Positions 19,321-27,631 of a stretch of DNA of 64,000 bases are shown here, in pieces; positions within the stretch are counted from its first letter, which is position 1, and every line of letters begins with the position of its first letter. Position numbers and translations under genes: made by a program. Source of the DNA: CAWIJJ01 sp963836405 (GTDB lineage: Bacteria; Acidobacteriota; Terriglobia; Bryobacterales; Bryobacteraceae); the NCBI GenBank assembly GCA_963836405.1, contig CAWIJL010000021.1, forward strand, positions 1-64,000, written 5' to 3'. The notes below the pieces were generated by a model. That model worked only from the letters and a program-made list of their open reading frames with translations, was not told the DNA's origin and did no database searches.

Positions 19321-21942
19321 TCAATTGCGCAGGGCACGCACCGGATCGGCGCGCGCCGCGGTGAGCGCGGGAACCAGGCACGCCAGCAAAGACGCCCCCA
19401 GCATGATGAGTGCGGCCGCTGTGAAAGCCCATGCATCCAGGCGGCTCACCCCGTAAAGCAGGCCGGATAAGAGGCGGGTGAGCAGCATGGCCGCTCCCAA
19501 TCCCAACACCGTGCCGGCCAGCGCCTGCTTCATGCCCTGCCGGACGATCAGCAGCAGAATTTTCGGCCGGTCCGCGCCAAGCGCCATGCGGACTCCGATC
19601 TCGTGCAGTCGTTCTCCAACCATCCCCGAAAGGACGCCGTAGATCCCCACGGCCGACAGAAGCAGCGCCAGCGCCGCGAAGAGTCCCATCAGGAGCGTGT
19701 TAAACCGCCGCGCCGCGATCGAGTCCGACACCAGCTCCGTCATCGGCTGCACGTCGTAAACCGGCAGGCTGTTGTCGAGGCGGCGCAGTGCGGCGCGCGC
19801 GTCCCGCGCGGCGGCGAACGGCGTCAGCGTCGAACGGAGCACCAGGGTCATGGTTACGGCCCGCGCTTCCTGCATGACCGGAATGTAGATCTGCGGAGCC
19901 GGTTCCACGTCGAGCCCCAGCAGCCGCACCTCGCCCGCGACGCCGACAATGCGGCGGGGTACCGACCGCGCGTAGCTCAGCCGCACGAATTTTCCGATGG
20001 GATCCTCCCCTGGGAAGTAGCGCTTCGCCAGCAGCGAATCGATAATCGCCACGGGCGTCGTGTTTTCGCCGTCGGCTTCGGAAAAGTCGCGGCCCCGCAG
20101 CAAGGGAACTGCCATCGCGCGCAGATAACCGGGTGTGATCCAACGGCCATAAAAGCGATGGTTTTCCGTAGATGCCGGATCGTCTTTGCCTTCGATCGTG
20201 AACCCGAATCGGTTGAAGCCTTCTCCGCCGGTCAGCGGCAGATTGCTGATGCATCCAGCAGCTTCGACGCCCGGCACGGCGCGCACGCGGGCCGACGCCT
20301 CGCCGATCAGGATCGCGCGCTGGCTGGTATTCGAATAGCGGGCCGGCGGCATATCGAGTTTCAGACTCACAACCCCGGCGGGATTAAATCCGGGATCGAG
20401 ATTTTGCAAATGCAGAAAGGTCCGGACCAGAAGTCCAGCACCCAGAGTTAGCAGCGTGGAGAGCGCCACCTCGAAGAGAATCAGAAAACCGCGCGACCGG
20501 TCGCCGGCGAAGCTTCTGCGATGGATACCACCCTGCTTCAGCCCGGCATTCGCATCCATTCGCGAACTCCGCCAGGAAGGGACCAAGCCGCAGGCCAGAC
20601 CGGTAATCAGCGAGAGGACGAACGTGAAGGTGACCACCCAGCCGTTGACCGTCACCTCATCGAGCCTGGGGAGGTTCGCCGGACGAAGGGCCTTCAGCCA
20701 CACTACGCCGGTGAATCCGAGGAGCAGTCCGGCGGCGCCGCCGAGCACTGCCAGCAGCATGCTTTCGGTGATCACCTGCCGGCCCAGCCTGACCGCGCTC
20801 GCGCCCAGCGCCTTTCGCACGGCCAGTTCGCCTTCCCGTTTGGCACCCTGGGCCAGCAGCAGGTTGGCGATATTGGCCCAGGCAATCAGCAGAACAAAAG
20901 CGACGGCCCCGAGAATCAGCAGCAGGGAAGAGCGCGCCTCGCCCACCACCTGCTCTCGCAGCGGAACCACGGTAACGCCCCAGCCGCGGTTCGACGCTGG
21001 ATTTTCGCGCGCCATGCCGTCGGCCACCAGTTCGAGTTCGGCCCGAGCCTGCGGCAGGTCGATACCCGGCTTGAGCCTGCCCGCCACCGCCAGAAAGTGA
21101 GCCTGCCGGCTGAAGTCCTCGGGATCGAACGGCAGCGTGGTCCAAAGGGTCGTCTCCGGCGACGGAAACCGGAAATCCGCCGGCATGACGCCGCGAATCC
21201 CATAGTTCCGCCCGTCGATCCGCAGCGCCCTGCCAACCACGTCCGGATCGCCGTGGAACCGTCGCATCCACAGCGCATGGCTCAGAACCGCCTCGGGAGC
21301 GGAATCCCCGCGTCTGAAACCTGCGCCCAGTGCCGGACTCACCCCCATGACTTCGAAGAATTCGCGGGAAACCACGTAGCTGCTCACGTGTTCGGGCTCG
21401 CCGGGTCCGGAGAGATTCGCATTCGCCTCATAGAATGCCGTGACGCTGGAGAGGGACGCGGCACGGGCCCGGAAATCGGCGAAGTTCGGGGGAGAGACGT
21501 TATTCCGCTCGATTCCCTTCGGGTTCCGGTCCCAGATCATTACCAGGCGCTCCGGTTGCGGGAAGGGAAGCGGACGCAGCAGGATTCCGTACACCAGGCT
21601 GAAGATTGCGCTGTTGGCGCCGATCCCCAGCGCCAGTGCCGCAATGGCTGTGAAAGTGAACCCCCGCGAGCTGCGCAACATGCGCCACGCAAAACGAAGG
21701 TCCTGCCGTAGGATTTCCATGTGAACTCCTGGAGTGGAAAACGCGAGGTCGAACAAAACGCGAAGGCTTAGCAGAAGCAATCCCCCGCTGCCCCGATGGC
21801 GAGCGGTTCGCAGGCAATCCTCGCGGAAGCACTGCATCATTTCCTGGCCGAACTCCTCCCGGAATTCCGCCGGATACAGCACCAGGGCCTTGCCGTAGCA
21901 GCGGTCGAGCAGGCCGCACAGCCATTCGGCGGAGGCGCGCAT
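19321..21942 (-). CDS. ADOP-family ABC transporter permease (MacB/FtsX type)
   Basis: ADOP permeases are large FtsX-type proteins abundant in Acidobacteriota. This one has 873 residues: a cytoplasmic N-terminal segment (residues 1-75), a first helix in FTFTAIAALALGIGANSAIFSLV, a MacB-like periplasmic domain, an FtsX permease core, a second periplasmic domain, and a second FtsX core ending PVRALRN. No ATP-binding gene is adjacent. I place the start at ATG 21942, which shares one base with the PadR stop; the longer reading frame runs inside padR. It is presumably repressed by that PadR. Substrate unknown. Confidence 0.92.
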   Translation of the reverse strand: MRASAEWLCGLLDRCYGKALVLYPAEFREEFGQEMMQCFREDCLRTARHRGSGGLLLLSLRVLFDLAFSTPGVHMEILRQDLRFAWRMLRSSRGFTFTAIAALALGIGANSAIFSLVYGILLRPLPFPQPERLVMIWDRNPKGIERNNVSPPNFADFRARAASLSSVTAFYEANANLSGPGEPEHVSSYVVSREFFEVMGVSPALGAGFRRGDSAPEAVLSHALWMRRFHGDPDVVGRALRIDGRNYGIRGVMPADFRFPSPETTLWTTLPFDPEDFSRQAHFLAVAGRLKPGIDLPQARAELELVADGMARENPASNRGWGVTVVPLREQVVGEARSSLLLILGAVAFVLLIAWANIANLLLAQGAKREGELAVRKALGASAVRLGRQVITESMLLAVLGGAAGLLLGFTGVVWLKALRPANLPRLDEVTVNGWVVTFTFVLSLITGLACGLVPSWRSSRMDANAGLKQGGIHRRSFAGDRSRGFLILFEVALSTLLTLGAGLLVRTFLHLQNLDPGFNPAGVVSLKLDMPPARYSNTSQRAILIGEASARVRAVPGVEAAGCISNLPLTGGEGFNRFGFTIEGKDDPASTENHRFYGRWITPGYLRAMAVPLLRGRDFSEADGENTTPVAIIDSLLAKRYFPGEDPIGKFVRLSYARSVPRRIVGVAGEVRLLGLDVEPAPQIYIPVMQEARAVTMTLVLRSTLTPFAAARDARAALRRLDNSLPVYDVQPMTELVSDSIAARRFNTLLMGLFAALALLLSAVGIYGVLSGMVGERLHEIGVRMALGADRPKILLLIVRQGMKQALAGTVLGLGAAMLLTRLLSGLLYGVSRLDAWAFTAAALIMLGASLLACLVPALTAARADPVRALRN

Positions 21943-22298
21943 CAGGCGGTCCCCGGCTCGGACAGGATTGATTTGGCGCGCGCCACCCGCACCAGATTTT
22001 CGAGTCTCGCCGCTTCCGCGGCGGCCAGTTGGCGGCCGCGGCCAGTCAACCGGTAGTAGCGGCGCCGCTCCCCTCCATCGTCCGGCCCGTCGCACTCTTC
22101 AATCAGCTCGCCGGCCAGCATCCGCTGCAACGTGCCGTACAGAGTCCCAGGCCCCAGTGAAATGATGCCTCCGGTGCGGACCTCAACCTCGCGTTTGATT
22201 CCGTAGCCGTGCTTATCGCCGTCGGCCAACGCCAGCATGATGTGGAAGACCGCCGGCAAAAGCGGCAGCTTCCGCTGTAGATCGTCAGATTTAGTCAA
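21942..22298 (-). CDS. PadR family transcriptional regulator
   Basis: A 118-residue winged-helix repressor with the PadR pattern: a helix-turn-helix through FHIMLALADGDKHGYGIKREVE, SLGPGTLYGTLQRML, a wing GGERRRYYRLTGRGR and a C-terminal dimerisation helix. PadR-ADOP pairs are typical in this phylum. The start is TTG at 22298; no GG-rich ribosome site precedes it, and the 17-base operator arm overlaps the start codon. The gene likely controls itself and the downstream permease. Confidence 0.9.
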   Translation of the reverse strand: MTKSDDLQRKLPLLPAVFHIMLALADGDKHGYGIKREVEVRTGGIISLGPGTLYGTLQRMLAGELIEECDGPDDGGERRRYYRLTGRGRQLAAAEAARLENLVRVARAKSILSEPGTA

Positions 22299-22337
22299 GT
22301 CTTGATATACCGAAAATCGTTATATCAAGCTTTGACT
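22293..22337 (-). promoter_or_regulatory. Palindromic PadR operator at the padR start
   Basis: Two 17-base arms face each other around an 11-base spacer: AGTCAAGTCTTGATATA at 22293-22309 and TATATCAAGCTTTGACT at 22321-22337. They match in 15 of 17 positions, including nine uninterrupted inner bases. The site overlaps the TTG of padR and is the obvious place for autoregulation of the padR-permease operon. AT-rich inner half-sites fit PadR family operators. Confidence 0.7.
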
Positions 22338-22352
22338 AGCGGCGCAAATGCC

Positions 22353-23501
22353 TCAAGCCTTGCGCTTGTGGTTTTGTGCCGCTTTCAGCATCGAGTTCAT
22401 GCAGCCAAGCAGGTAAGCAAGTCCCGGATTCGGTCGGTATTCGCCGGTGCCGCGGCCTTGCTGCGCCCCGGGAGCCACGCCGAGGGTGGGCACGTGGTCG
22501 GGAATCGCGATGCCCTCAAAATCCACGTCCACCAGCGCCTGCATCACTTTGGTCATGTCGTAGTAACCGTCGTCGATCAGAGTTTCGCTGAAATGAGGCA
22601 ACGGCGCGCTGACGTTGCGGAAGTGAATTTTGAAAAGCTTCTTGCGAGGCCCGAAATACTGGATCATTTGAACCGGGTCGGCCCCCGTCAAGGCGCCCCC
22701 CTCCAGCCACGAACCGACACAAAGACACACCCCGATGTTAGGGCTGTTGGCAATTTCAATCGCCCGTTTGTAGCCTTCGAAGTTGCCGAAGATGCAGCGC
22801 GGCACCCCCGCGATGACCGGCTTGGGCGGGTCGTCCGGGTGGATTCCGATGCGGACACCGGCCTCCTCGGCAACCGGTGCCACCTTTTTGATGAAGTATT
22901 TGTAGTTCTCCCAGATCTCCTCCTTGGTGAACACACGTCCGTGGGAGAGCGGTTCGGTGTACGTCTTGCCGGCCCAAGTGCCGCGCCAGTTGGGGCTGTT
23001 GGAATCGCCGTCGCGCGCATCGTAGCCGCGGGCGCTGGTGATGCGGCCGCTCGACCAGATCCCGTTGCCCATGTGCGCGTAGGTGGAATACGGGATGCCA
23101 GCCTTTCCGAGGTAGCGGATGTAGTTCAGGTACTCCTCGATCTTTTGATCTCTACCTGGCAAATTCAGTGTTACTTCCGGCATGTTGTGGAGGCTTCCGC
23201 TGGGACCCACGCCGCTGCCGATGTTGTATACCTTGAGCCCACCGGCTTCCCACTGTTCGCGCTGCCGGATGAAACCCTCGGCGTTCGCCGTTTCCTGAAT
23301 TGGAGCGACGCTGACCCAAGTCACCCCGAGCTGCTTCAGGTAACGCATGTTGTCCGGGGTAGCGGCTCCCGCGCTGGTGCCGATTTTGATCCCGGGCGGA
23401 ATCGGCCTGAGAGTGGCCGAGCCCTTCCCGAGCGACGCCAGAGCCGCCACTCCCCCCACCGCCAGGTTGGCGAATTGTCTTCGGTCCGGTGTCAACGCCA
23501 T
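22353..23501 (-). CDS. Mannonate dehydratase-like TIM-barrel protein with Tat-type signal
   Basis: The 382-residue protein begins with a twin-arginine-like leader (DRRQFANLAVGGVAALA), so it is probably exported folded. The barrel contains GIHPDDPP and IHFRNV, hallmarks of D-mannonate dehydratase (UxuA), which converts mannonate to 2-keto-3-deoxygluconate; the downstream His/Asp positions PDHVP also fit. A Tat leader is unusual for UxuA, which is cytoplasmic in E. coli, so the true substrate may be another hexuronate derivative. It lies 15 bases upstream of the stop of the OPT gene and may be in its operon. Confidence 0.82.
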   Translation of the reverse strand: MALTPDRRQFANLAVGGVAALASLGKGSATLRPIPPGIKIGTSAGAATPDNMRYLKQLGVTWVSVAPIQETANAEGFIRQREQWEAGGLKVYNIGSGVGPSGSLHNMPEVTLNLPGRDQKIEEYLNYIRYLGKAGIPYSTYAHMGNGIWSSGRITSARGYDARDGDSNSPNWRGTWAGKTYTEPLSHGRVFTKEEIWENYKYFIKKVAPVAEEAGVRIGIHPDDPPKPVIAGVPRCIFGNFEGYKRAIEIANSPNIGVCLCVGSWLEGGALTGADPVQMIQYFGPRKKLFKIHFRNVSAPLPHFSETLIDDGYYDMTKVMQALVDVDFEGIAIPDHVPTLGVAPGAQQGRGTGEYRPNPGLAYLLGCMNSMLKAAQNHKRKA

Positions 23502-23516
23502 GGCTTGCTCCTCGCC

Positions 23517-25496
23517 CTAGATTCTATTCTCTTCCTGGTTGCGCTGCGAACCCCACCACACATAGACGCAGAGGCCCACGAACAGGAGGGCGGAAATGGA
23601 CTGCGCTACTGCATCGTTGTCGTAGAAGGGAGTCTTGATCCAGTCCTCCGAATAGCCGGGGAGCAGCCGCAGAGCCGCTCCGAAAACGCCGCCCAGTGCG
23701 CCTCCAGCCATGAGTCCCGAGGCGATGATCACCCCGCGCTCGCGCACGGTTGCCCCGCGCTTGCTCAAAAAATGAGCCAGAAAGCCGCCCACCAACGCCG
23801 GCGAGTTCAATTCGAGCGGCAGGTACATGCCGAGCGCAAAAATCAGCGCCGGCGCGCCCAGCATTTCCATGATCAACGCAACAGCGGCGCCCGCTCCGAA
23901 CAGACCGTACGCTACCGGTTGCCGGCTCATGAACCCCTCCACCAGCGCCTTCATGATGGAGGCTTGCGGGGAAGGCAGGACCACCCGCGTATCTCCCGGC
24001 GCCGCTTCGCCAAACTGGAACGCCTGCGCCAGCAACACGATTGTCAGACCCGCGGCTACCGACGCGGCAATCACCCCCAGGAACTTCACCTTCTCCTGCG
24101 CCGCCGGCGTGGAACCGAGCCAGTATCCTGTTTTGAGGTCGGTGATGGCCTGGCCGGATACCGAGAGTGCCGTGCAGACCATGCCCGCGATCGCCATCAC
24201 GAAGAACATCCCCGTGGTTCCGGAGAGCCCGAAGCGCAGCAGGACCACGGACGAAATAATGATCGTCAGCATGGTCATGCCCGATACCGGGTTGCGCGCC
24301 GTGGTGGCGATGGCATTCGCCGCCACCGAGGTGAAGAAAAATGAGAAGACGAGCGCCAGCACCAATCCGGCCACGACGACCGTCGCCGAGGCAGCGAGAT
24401 TTCCGAGAAAAATCCCGATTGCGAGCGCGCCCACCGCAACCCCCACCAGGATCGTCATCACGGAAATATCGCGGTCGGTCCGTTCGAAACCGCCTCCTTC
24501 GCCGCGGCGAAACGCGCGCAGCGCCACGCCAAAGGACCTCGCCACGATCTTCAACGACTTCAAGATCCCGAAAATCCCGGCCGTGGCGATGGCGCCCACG
24601 CCGATAAACCGCACGTAGCCGCGGAAAATTGCCGCGGCGGTCATTTGCGAGATTGGGATGGTGGCCGGATAGACGGCGTCCGGCAGCGTGGAACCGATTT
24701 GCCAGATCAGCGGAACCAGCACGAAATTGGAAAGCACGCCGCCCGCGCACAGAATCAGCGAACTCCGCAGCCCCATCACATAACCCAGCCCCAAAATGAA
24801 GCCGATGGCGTCGAAACTCACCACCAATCGGGCGCGGTCGGCCAGCATCTTCATACCGCCCAGAAACTGGAAATCGACGAACTCTCTCCACACGTGAAAG
24901 GTGGTGACGAAGAAGTCGTAGACCCCCGCGATGGCTGTGGCCTGCAACAGCAGCTTGGCCTGCGAACCGCCTTTCTCGCCCGTCACCAGCACTTCGGTGA
25001 TGGCCGTGGCTTCGGGGTAGGGAAGTACGCCGTGCATCTCCCGAACGAAATATCGGCGCAGGGGAATCAGGAAGAGCACGCCCAGGCACCCGCCGGCCAG
25101 GCAAATGAAGATGGTCTGGACCGGATGGGGATCCAGTTTCAGAATGTAAAGCGCCGGCAGGGTAAAAATAGCGCCCGCCACGATCGAACCCGCGAGGCCA
25201 CCGATACCGGTGATGATGACGTTTTCAAGGACGCTCGAGCGCCTGGGGTAGACCCGCGCCAGCCCGATCGCCAGAATGGAAATCGGAATCGCCGCTTCCA
25301 TCACCTGGCCCACTTTGAGCCCCGAGTAGGCCGAGGCGACCGTGAAGATCACGCACAGCAGCAAGCCCCAGCCGATCGAACGGGGGGTCAGTTCCGGCAC
25401 CACGGCCTTGGACGGAACCAGCGGCTGGTAGGCCTCGCCGGACGCCAAGGGTGTATAGGCGTTCTGCGGAAGTTCTGGCGATTTTTCAGCCTGCAT
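23517..25496 (-). CDS. OPT family oligopeptide transporter
   Basis: The 659-residue protein has about sixteen hydrophobic helices, the N-terminal region SAYSGLKVGQVMEAAIPISILA, and a GYWLGSTPAAQEKVKFLG loop typical of the OPT/YSL family in bacteria. Members import small peptides or metal chelates. ATG 25496 is chosen because GGGAG lies five bases ahead; ATG 25508 is also possible. The long open extension toward 26147 lies antisense to the HipA-like kinase and is not coding. Confidence 0.88.
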   Translation of the reverse strand: MQAEKSPELPQNAYTPLASGEAYQPLVPSKAVVPELTPRSIGWGLLLCVIFTVASAYSGLKVGQVMEAAIPISILAIGLARVYPRRSSVLENVIITGIGGLAGSIVAGAIFTLPALYILKLDPHPVQTIFICLAGGCLGVLFLIPLRRYFVREMHGVLPYPEATAITEVLVTGEKGGSQAKLLLQATAIAGVYDFFVTTFHVWREFVDFQFLGGMKMLADRARLVVSFDAIGFILGLGYVMGLRSSLILCAGGVLSNFVLVPLIWQIGSTLPDAVYPATIPISQMTAAAIFRGYVRFIGVGAIATAGIFGILKSLKIVARSFGVALRAFRRGEGGGFERTDRDISVMTILVGVAVGALAIGIFLGNLAASATVVVAGLVLALVFSFFFTSVAANAIATTARNPVSGMTMLTIIISSVVLLRFGLSGTTGMFFVMAIAGMVCTALSVSGQAITDLKTGYWLGSTPAAQEKVKFLGVIAASVAAGLTIVLLAQAFQFGEAAPGDTRVVLPSPQASIMKALVEGFMSRQPVAYGLFGAGAAVALIMEMLGAPALIFALGMYLPLELNSPALVGGFLAHFLSKRGATVRERGVIIASGLMAGGALGGVFGAALRLLPGYSEDWIKTPFYDNDAVAQSISALLFVGLCVYVWWGSQRNQEENRI

Positions 25497-25604
25497 CGGC
25501 GCTCCCATGGGTGCAGAGAATAGCCTATGGTACTCTGTTTCGGTCAAAAAGGAGGCTTGGGTCGGGTGAAGATTCAGGCGCGAAACGGCTAAACTTGGGG
25601 TTCG

Positions 25605-26387
25605 ATGCTGCGGACCGTTTTGGCTACCCGATATGTCACCCCATTCCGCGAGGGCGGCTCCCTCCCGGGCCTGGTGGAAGCCGACGACCTTGGGTTGTAC
25701 GTGCTCAAATTCCGGGGCGCCGGACAGGGCCCGCTGGCATTGGTGGCCGAAATCGTCGCCGGCGAGATCGGCCGCGCACTCGGGCTGAATGTGCCCGAAC
25801 TGGTGCTGATGGAAGTGGACCCGGCGCTCGGCCGGAACGAGCCCGATTACGAAATCCGGACGCTGCTCCAATCGAGTGCCGGGCTGAACCTGGCGCTTGA
25901 TTTTCTTCCGGGATCGGTGATGTTCGATCCCGCCGCGGGCGACCGCGCGGTATCTCCGCTGGCCTCCGCCGCCGTCTGGTTCGATGCCTTCACCACCAAT
26001 GTCGACCGCACCGCGCGCAACCCCAACCTGCTGTACTGGCACAAGTCCCTGTATTTCATCGACCATGGCGCCGCGCTCTACTTCCACCACGACTGGAAGG
26101 ATCCGGCGCAGAGCGCCCGAACCCGCTTTCCCGCCATTCGCGACCACGTCCTTTTGCGGTGGGCAGCGGACCTGGAACAGGCGGATGCCGCCTTGCGGCC
26201 GCGCCTGAATCGCGAGGTGTTCGAAGGCGTGCTCGAAAGCGTTCCCGACGCGTGGCTCGTGGCGGAAGCCGTGGCGCAGTCGCCTGCGGCCCAGCGCGCG
26301 GCATACGTCGACTACCTGCTGGCGCGGCTCGAATCCGCCCCGGCGTTCCTCGAGGAGGCGGTCCGTGCCCGATCTGCACTCGTATGA
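25605..26387 (+). CDS. HipA-like kinase domain protein
   Basis: This 260-residue protein matches HipA_2-type kinases: KFRGAGQGPLALVAEIVAGEIGRALGLNVPE in the N-lobe, an AVWFDAFTTNVDRTARNPNLLYW loop (NVDRTARN in the place of the HipA catalytic N-D-R-H-x-x-N) and YFIDHGAAL as a metal-binding DxG-like motif. Relatives of HipA phosphorylate protein targets, but the substrate here is unknown. It is followed by the DUF3037 gene, overlapping it by 23 bases, a recurrent pair. Confidence 0.83.
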   Translation: MLRTVLATRYVTPFREGGSLPGLVEADDLGLYVLKFRGAGQGPLALVAEIVAGEIGRALGLNVPELVLMEVDPALGRNEPDYEIRTLLQSSAGLNLALDFLPGSVMFDPAAGDRAVSPLASAAVWFDAFTTNVDRTARNPNLLYWHKSLYFIDHGAALYFHHDWKDPAQSARTRFPAIRDHVLLRWAADLEQADAALRPRLNREVFEGVLESVPDAWLVAEAVAQSPAAQRAAYVDYLLARLESAPAFLEEAVRARSALV

Positions 26388-26799
26388 TTACGCCATCGTG
26401 AGGATTGTGCCCTGCGCCGAGCGCGGCGAGTTTCTCAATGCAGGCATCGTGCTGCACTCGAGTGAGCATGGATTCCTCGAAAGCCGCGTGCGCCTCGATG
26501 AAGACCGGCTGCGCGCCTTCTGGCCGGAGATCGACTATGACGCCGTGCGCGAGCATCTGGAAGCGTTCCCTCGCATCGCCGCCGGCGACGCAACCGCGGG
26601 TCCGATTGCGAGGCTATCCCGCAGCGAGCGCTTTCAATGGCTGGTGTCGCCGCGCAGCACGGTAATCCAGGTGTCGGAGGTGCACAGCGGGATGTGCGAA
26701 TCACCCGAAACAACAATCCGACTGCTGATGGGCCGGCTGGTTACCACAGACTTTGGATCCCACAGATCGCATCCGAAAGGAAGTCATGGCCGAGCCTGA
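26365..26799 (+). CDS. DUF3037 domain protein
   Basis: The 144-residue product has the DUF3037 pattern: SYDYAIVRIVPCAERGEFLNAGIVLHS and a conserved RSERFQWLVSPRSTVIQVSEVHSG segment. It partners HipA_2-type kinases. The GTG start at 26365 follows GAGGAGG within the kinase gene. The last 15 residues, after MGRLVTTDFG, look unlike the family and probably read into the terminator. Confidence 0.82.
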   Translation: MPDLHSYDYAIVRIVPCAERGEFLNAGIVLHSSEHGFLESRVRLDEDRLRAFWPEIDYDAVREHLEAFPRIAAGDATAGPIARLSRSERFQWLVSPRSTVIQVSEVHSGMCESPETTIRLLMGRLVTTDFGSHRSHPKGSHGRA

Positions 26800-26811
26800 G
26801 GTCCGGCCATG
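26785..26811 (+). terminator. Stem-loop at the end of the HipA-like/DUF3037 pair
   Basis: CATGGCCG at 26785-26792 pairs with CGGCCATG at 26804-26811 around an 11-base loop and is followed by CTTTTCACG. The DUF3037 TGA lies inside the loop. A short T-run follows, as in a weak intrinsic terminator. The loop sequence CTGAGGTCCGGC recurs 90 bases later. Confidence 0.5.
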
Positions 26812-26983
26812 CTTTTCACGATCGTAGAATCAAATCCCCGGGAGTGTCGACAGCGACACTCACCCCTATGCCTCGGTTGCCGGGTCTGAGGTCCGGCTGT
26901 GAGTATTCCATTACGTTATGCCAGTTCCTGTCCGGCTCTCACTGTATCTTTTGGCCATAGCCGGGCAGGCCGGACGAAAACGC

Positions 26984-27631
26984 TCAGATCTGGTCTTCGT
27001 ACTGCTCGAAGGCCACGCGAACGAGCTGCCCGCGAGTGCGCACGCCGGTCTTTTGAAACAGGCTCTGCAGGATGGCTTTCACGTAGCTCTCCGAAATCTG
27101 CAGCCGCCACGCGATCTCCTTGTTCGACAGGCCTTCGAGCACATAACGGAGCACCTTGCGCTGCCGCTCGCTGAAAACCGGAGCGGTGCTTTGCGCGGTT
27201 CCCACGGCTTTGCGGTCGGTTTCGGAGAAAGACGGGTCGAACCACGTGCCGCCGGCCGTGACCTGGCGGATGCCTTCCATCAGGTCGCTCAGGGGAGCCT
27301 GCTTGAGAAAAATGCCGGCAACGCCCTGACGGATGAGGCGCCGTGCCTCGGTATCGCTGACCCATGCCGTCACCACCAGCACGCGCCCTTCGAAACCGGC
27401 TTGGCGCGCGGCCGGAATGAACTGGGAAGCGCGCTCGTTGCCAAGGTCGTGATCGAGCAGCACCACATCGAACTCCTTCTGCTCGAGGTGCTGAATGGCG
27501 TCCCGGATACTGCCGCAATGTTCGATCTCGAACTGGGGCTCTTTGCCGAGTACCAGTGCGACGCTTTCCCGGAACAGCGCATGATCGTCCACCAGCAGCG
27601 CCCGGATGGTCCTGGTCCCTTTCGCTTCCAT
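26984..27631 (-). CDS. NarL/FixJ-type response regulator
   Basis: A receiver with Asp15-Asp16, phosphorylation site Asp60 in VVLLDHDLG and a conserved Lys in IFLKQAP, then a LuxR-type helix-turn-helix (FSERQRKVLRYVLEGLSNKEIAWRLQISESYVKAILQSLFQKTGVRTR). Length 215 residues. The ATG at 27631 shares one base with the stop of the upstream kinase, so they are translationally coupled partners. It is the last gene of a five-gene signalling operon and is the likely transcriptional output. Confidence 0.93.
   Translation of the reverse strand: MEAKGTRTIRALLVDDHALFRESVALVLGKEPQFEIEHCGSIRDAIQHLEQKEFDVVLLDHDLGNERASQFIPAARQAGFEGRVLVVTAWVSDTEARRLIRQGVAGIFLKQAPLSDLMEGIRQVTAGGTWFDPSFSETDRKAVGTAQSTAPVFSERQRKVLRYVLEGLSNKEIAWRLQISESYVKAILQSLFQKTGVRTRGQLVRVAFEQYEDQI

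Noticed and set aside
17881..19470. Plus-strand reading frame of 529 codons opposite the deoxyribosyltransferase-like gene
   Set aside because: The minus strand has a coherent protein with two known domain types; the plus frame is Arg- and Val-rich shadow.
21943..22095. N-terminal extension of the ADOP permease
   Set aside because: It lies within padR in another frame and the residues are not permease-like; ATG 21942 gives the usual start.
25509..26147. Long minus-strand extension of the OPT transporter opposite the HipA-like gene
   Set aside because: The HipA-like frame has clear motifs; the minus extension has no homology and the transporter starts normally at 25496 or 25508.
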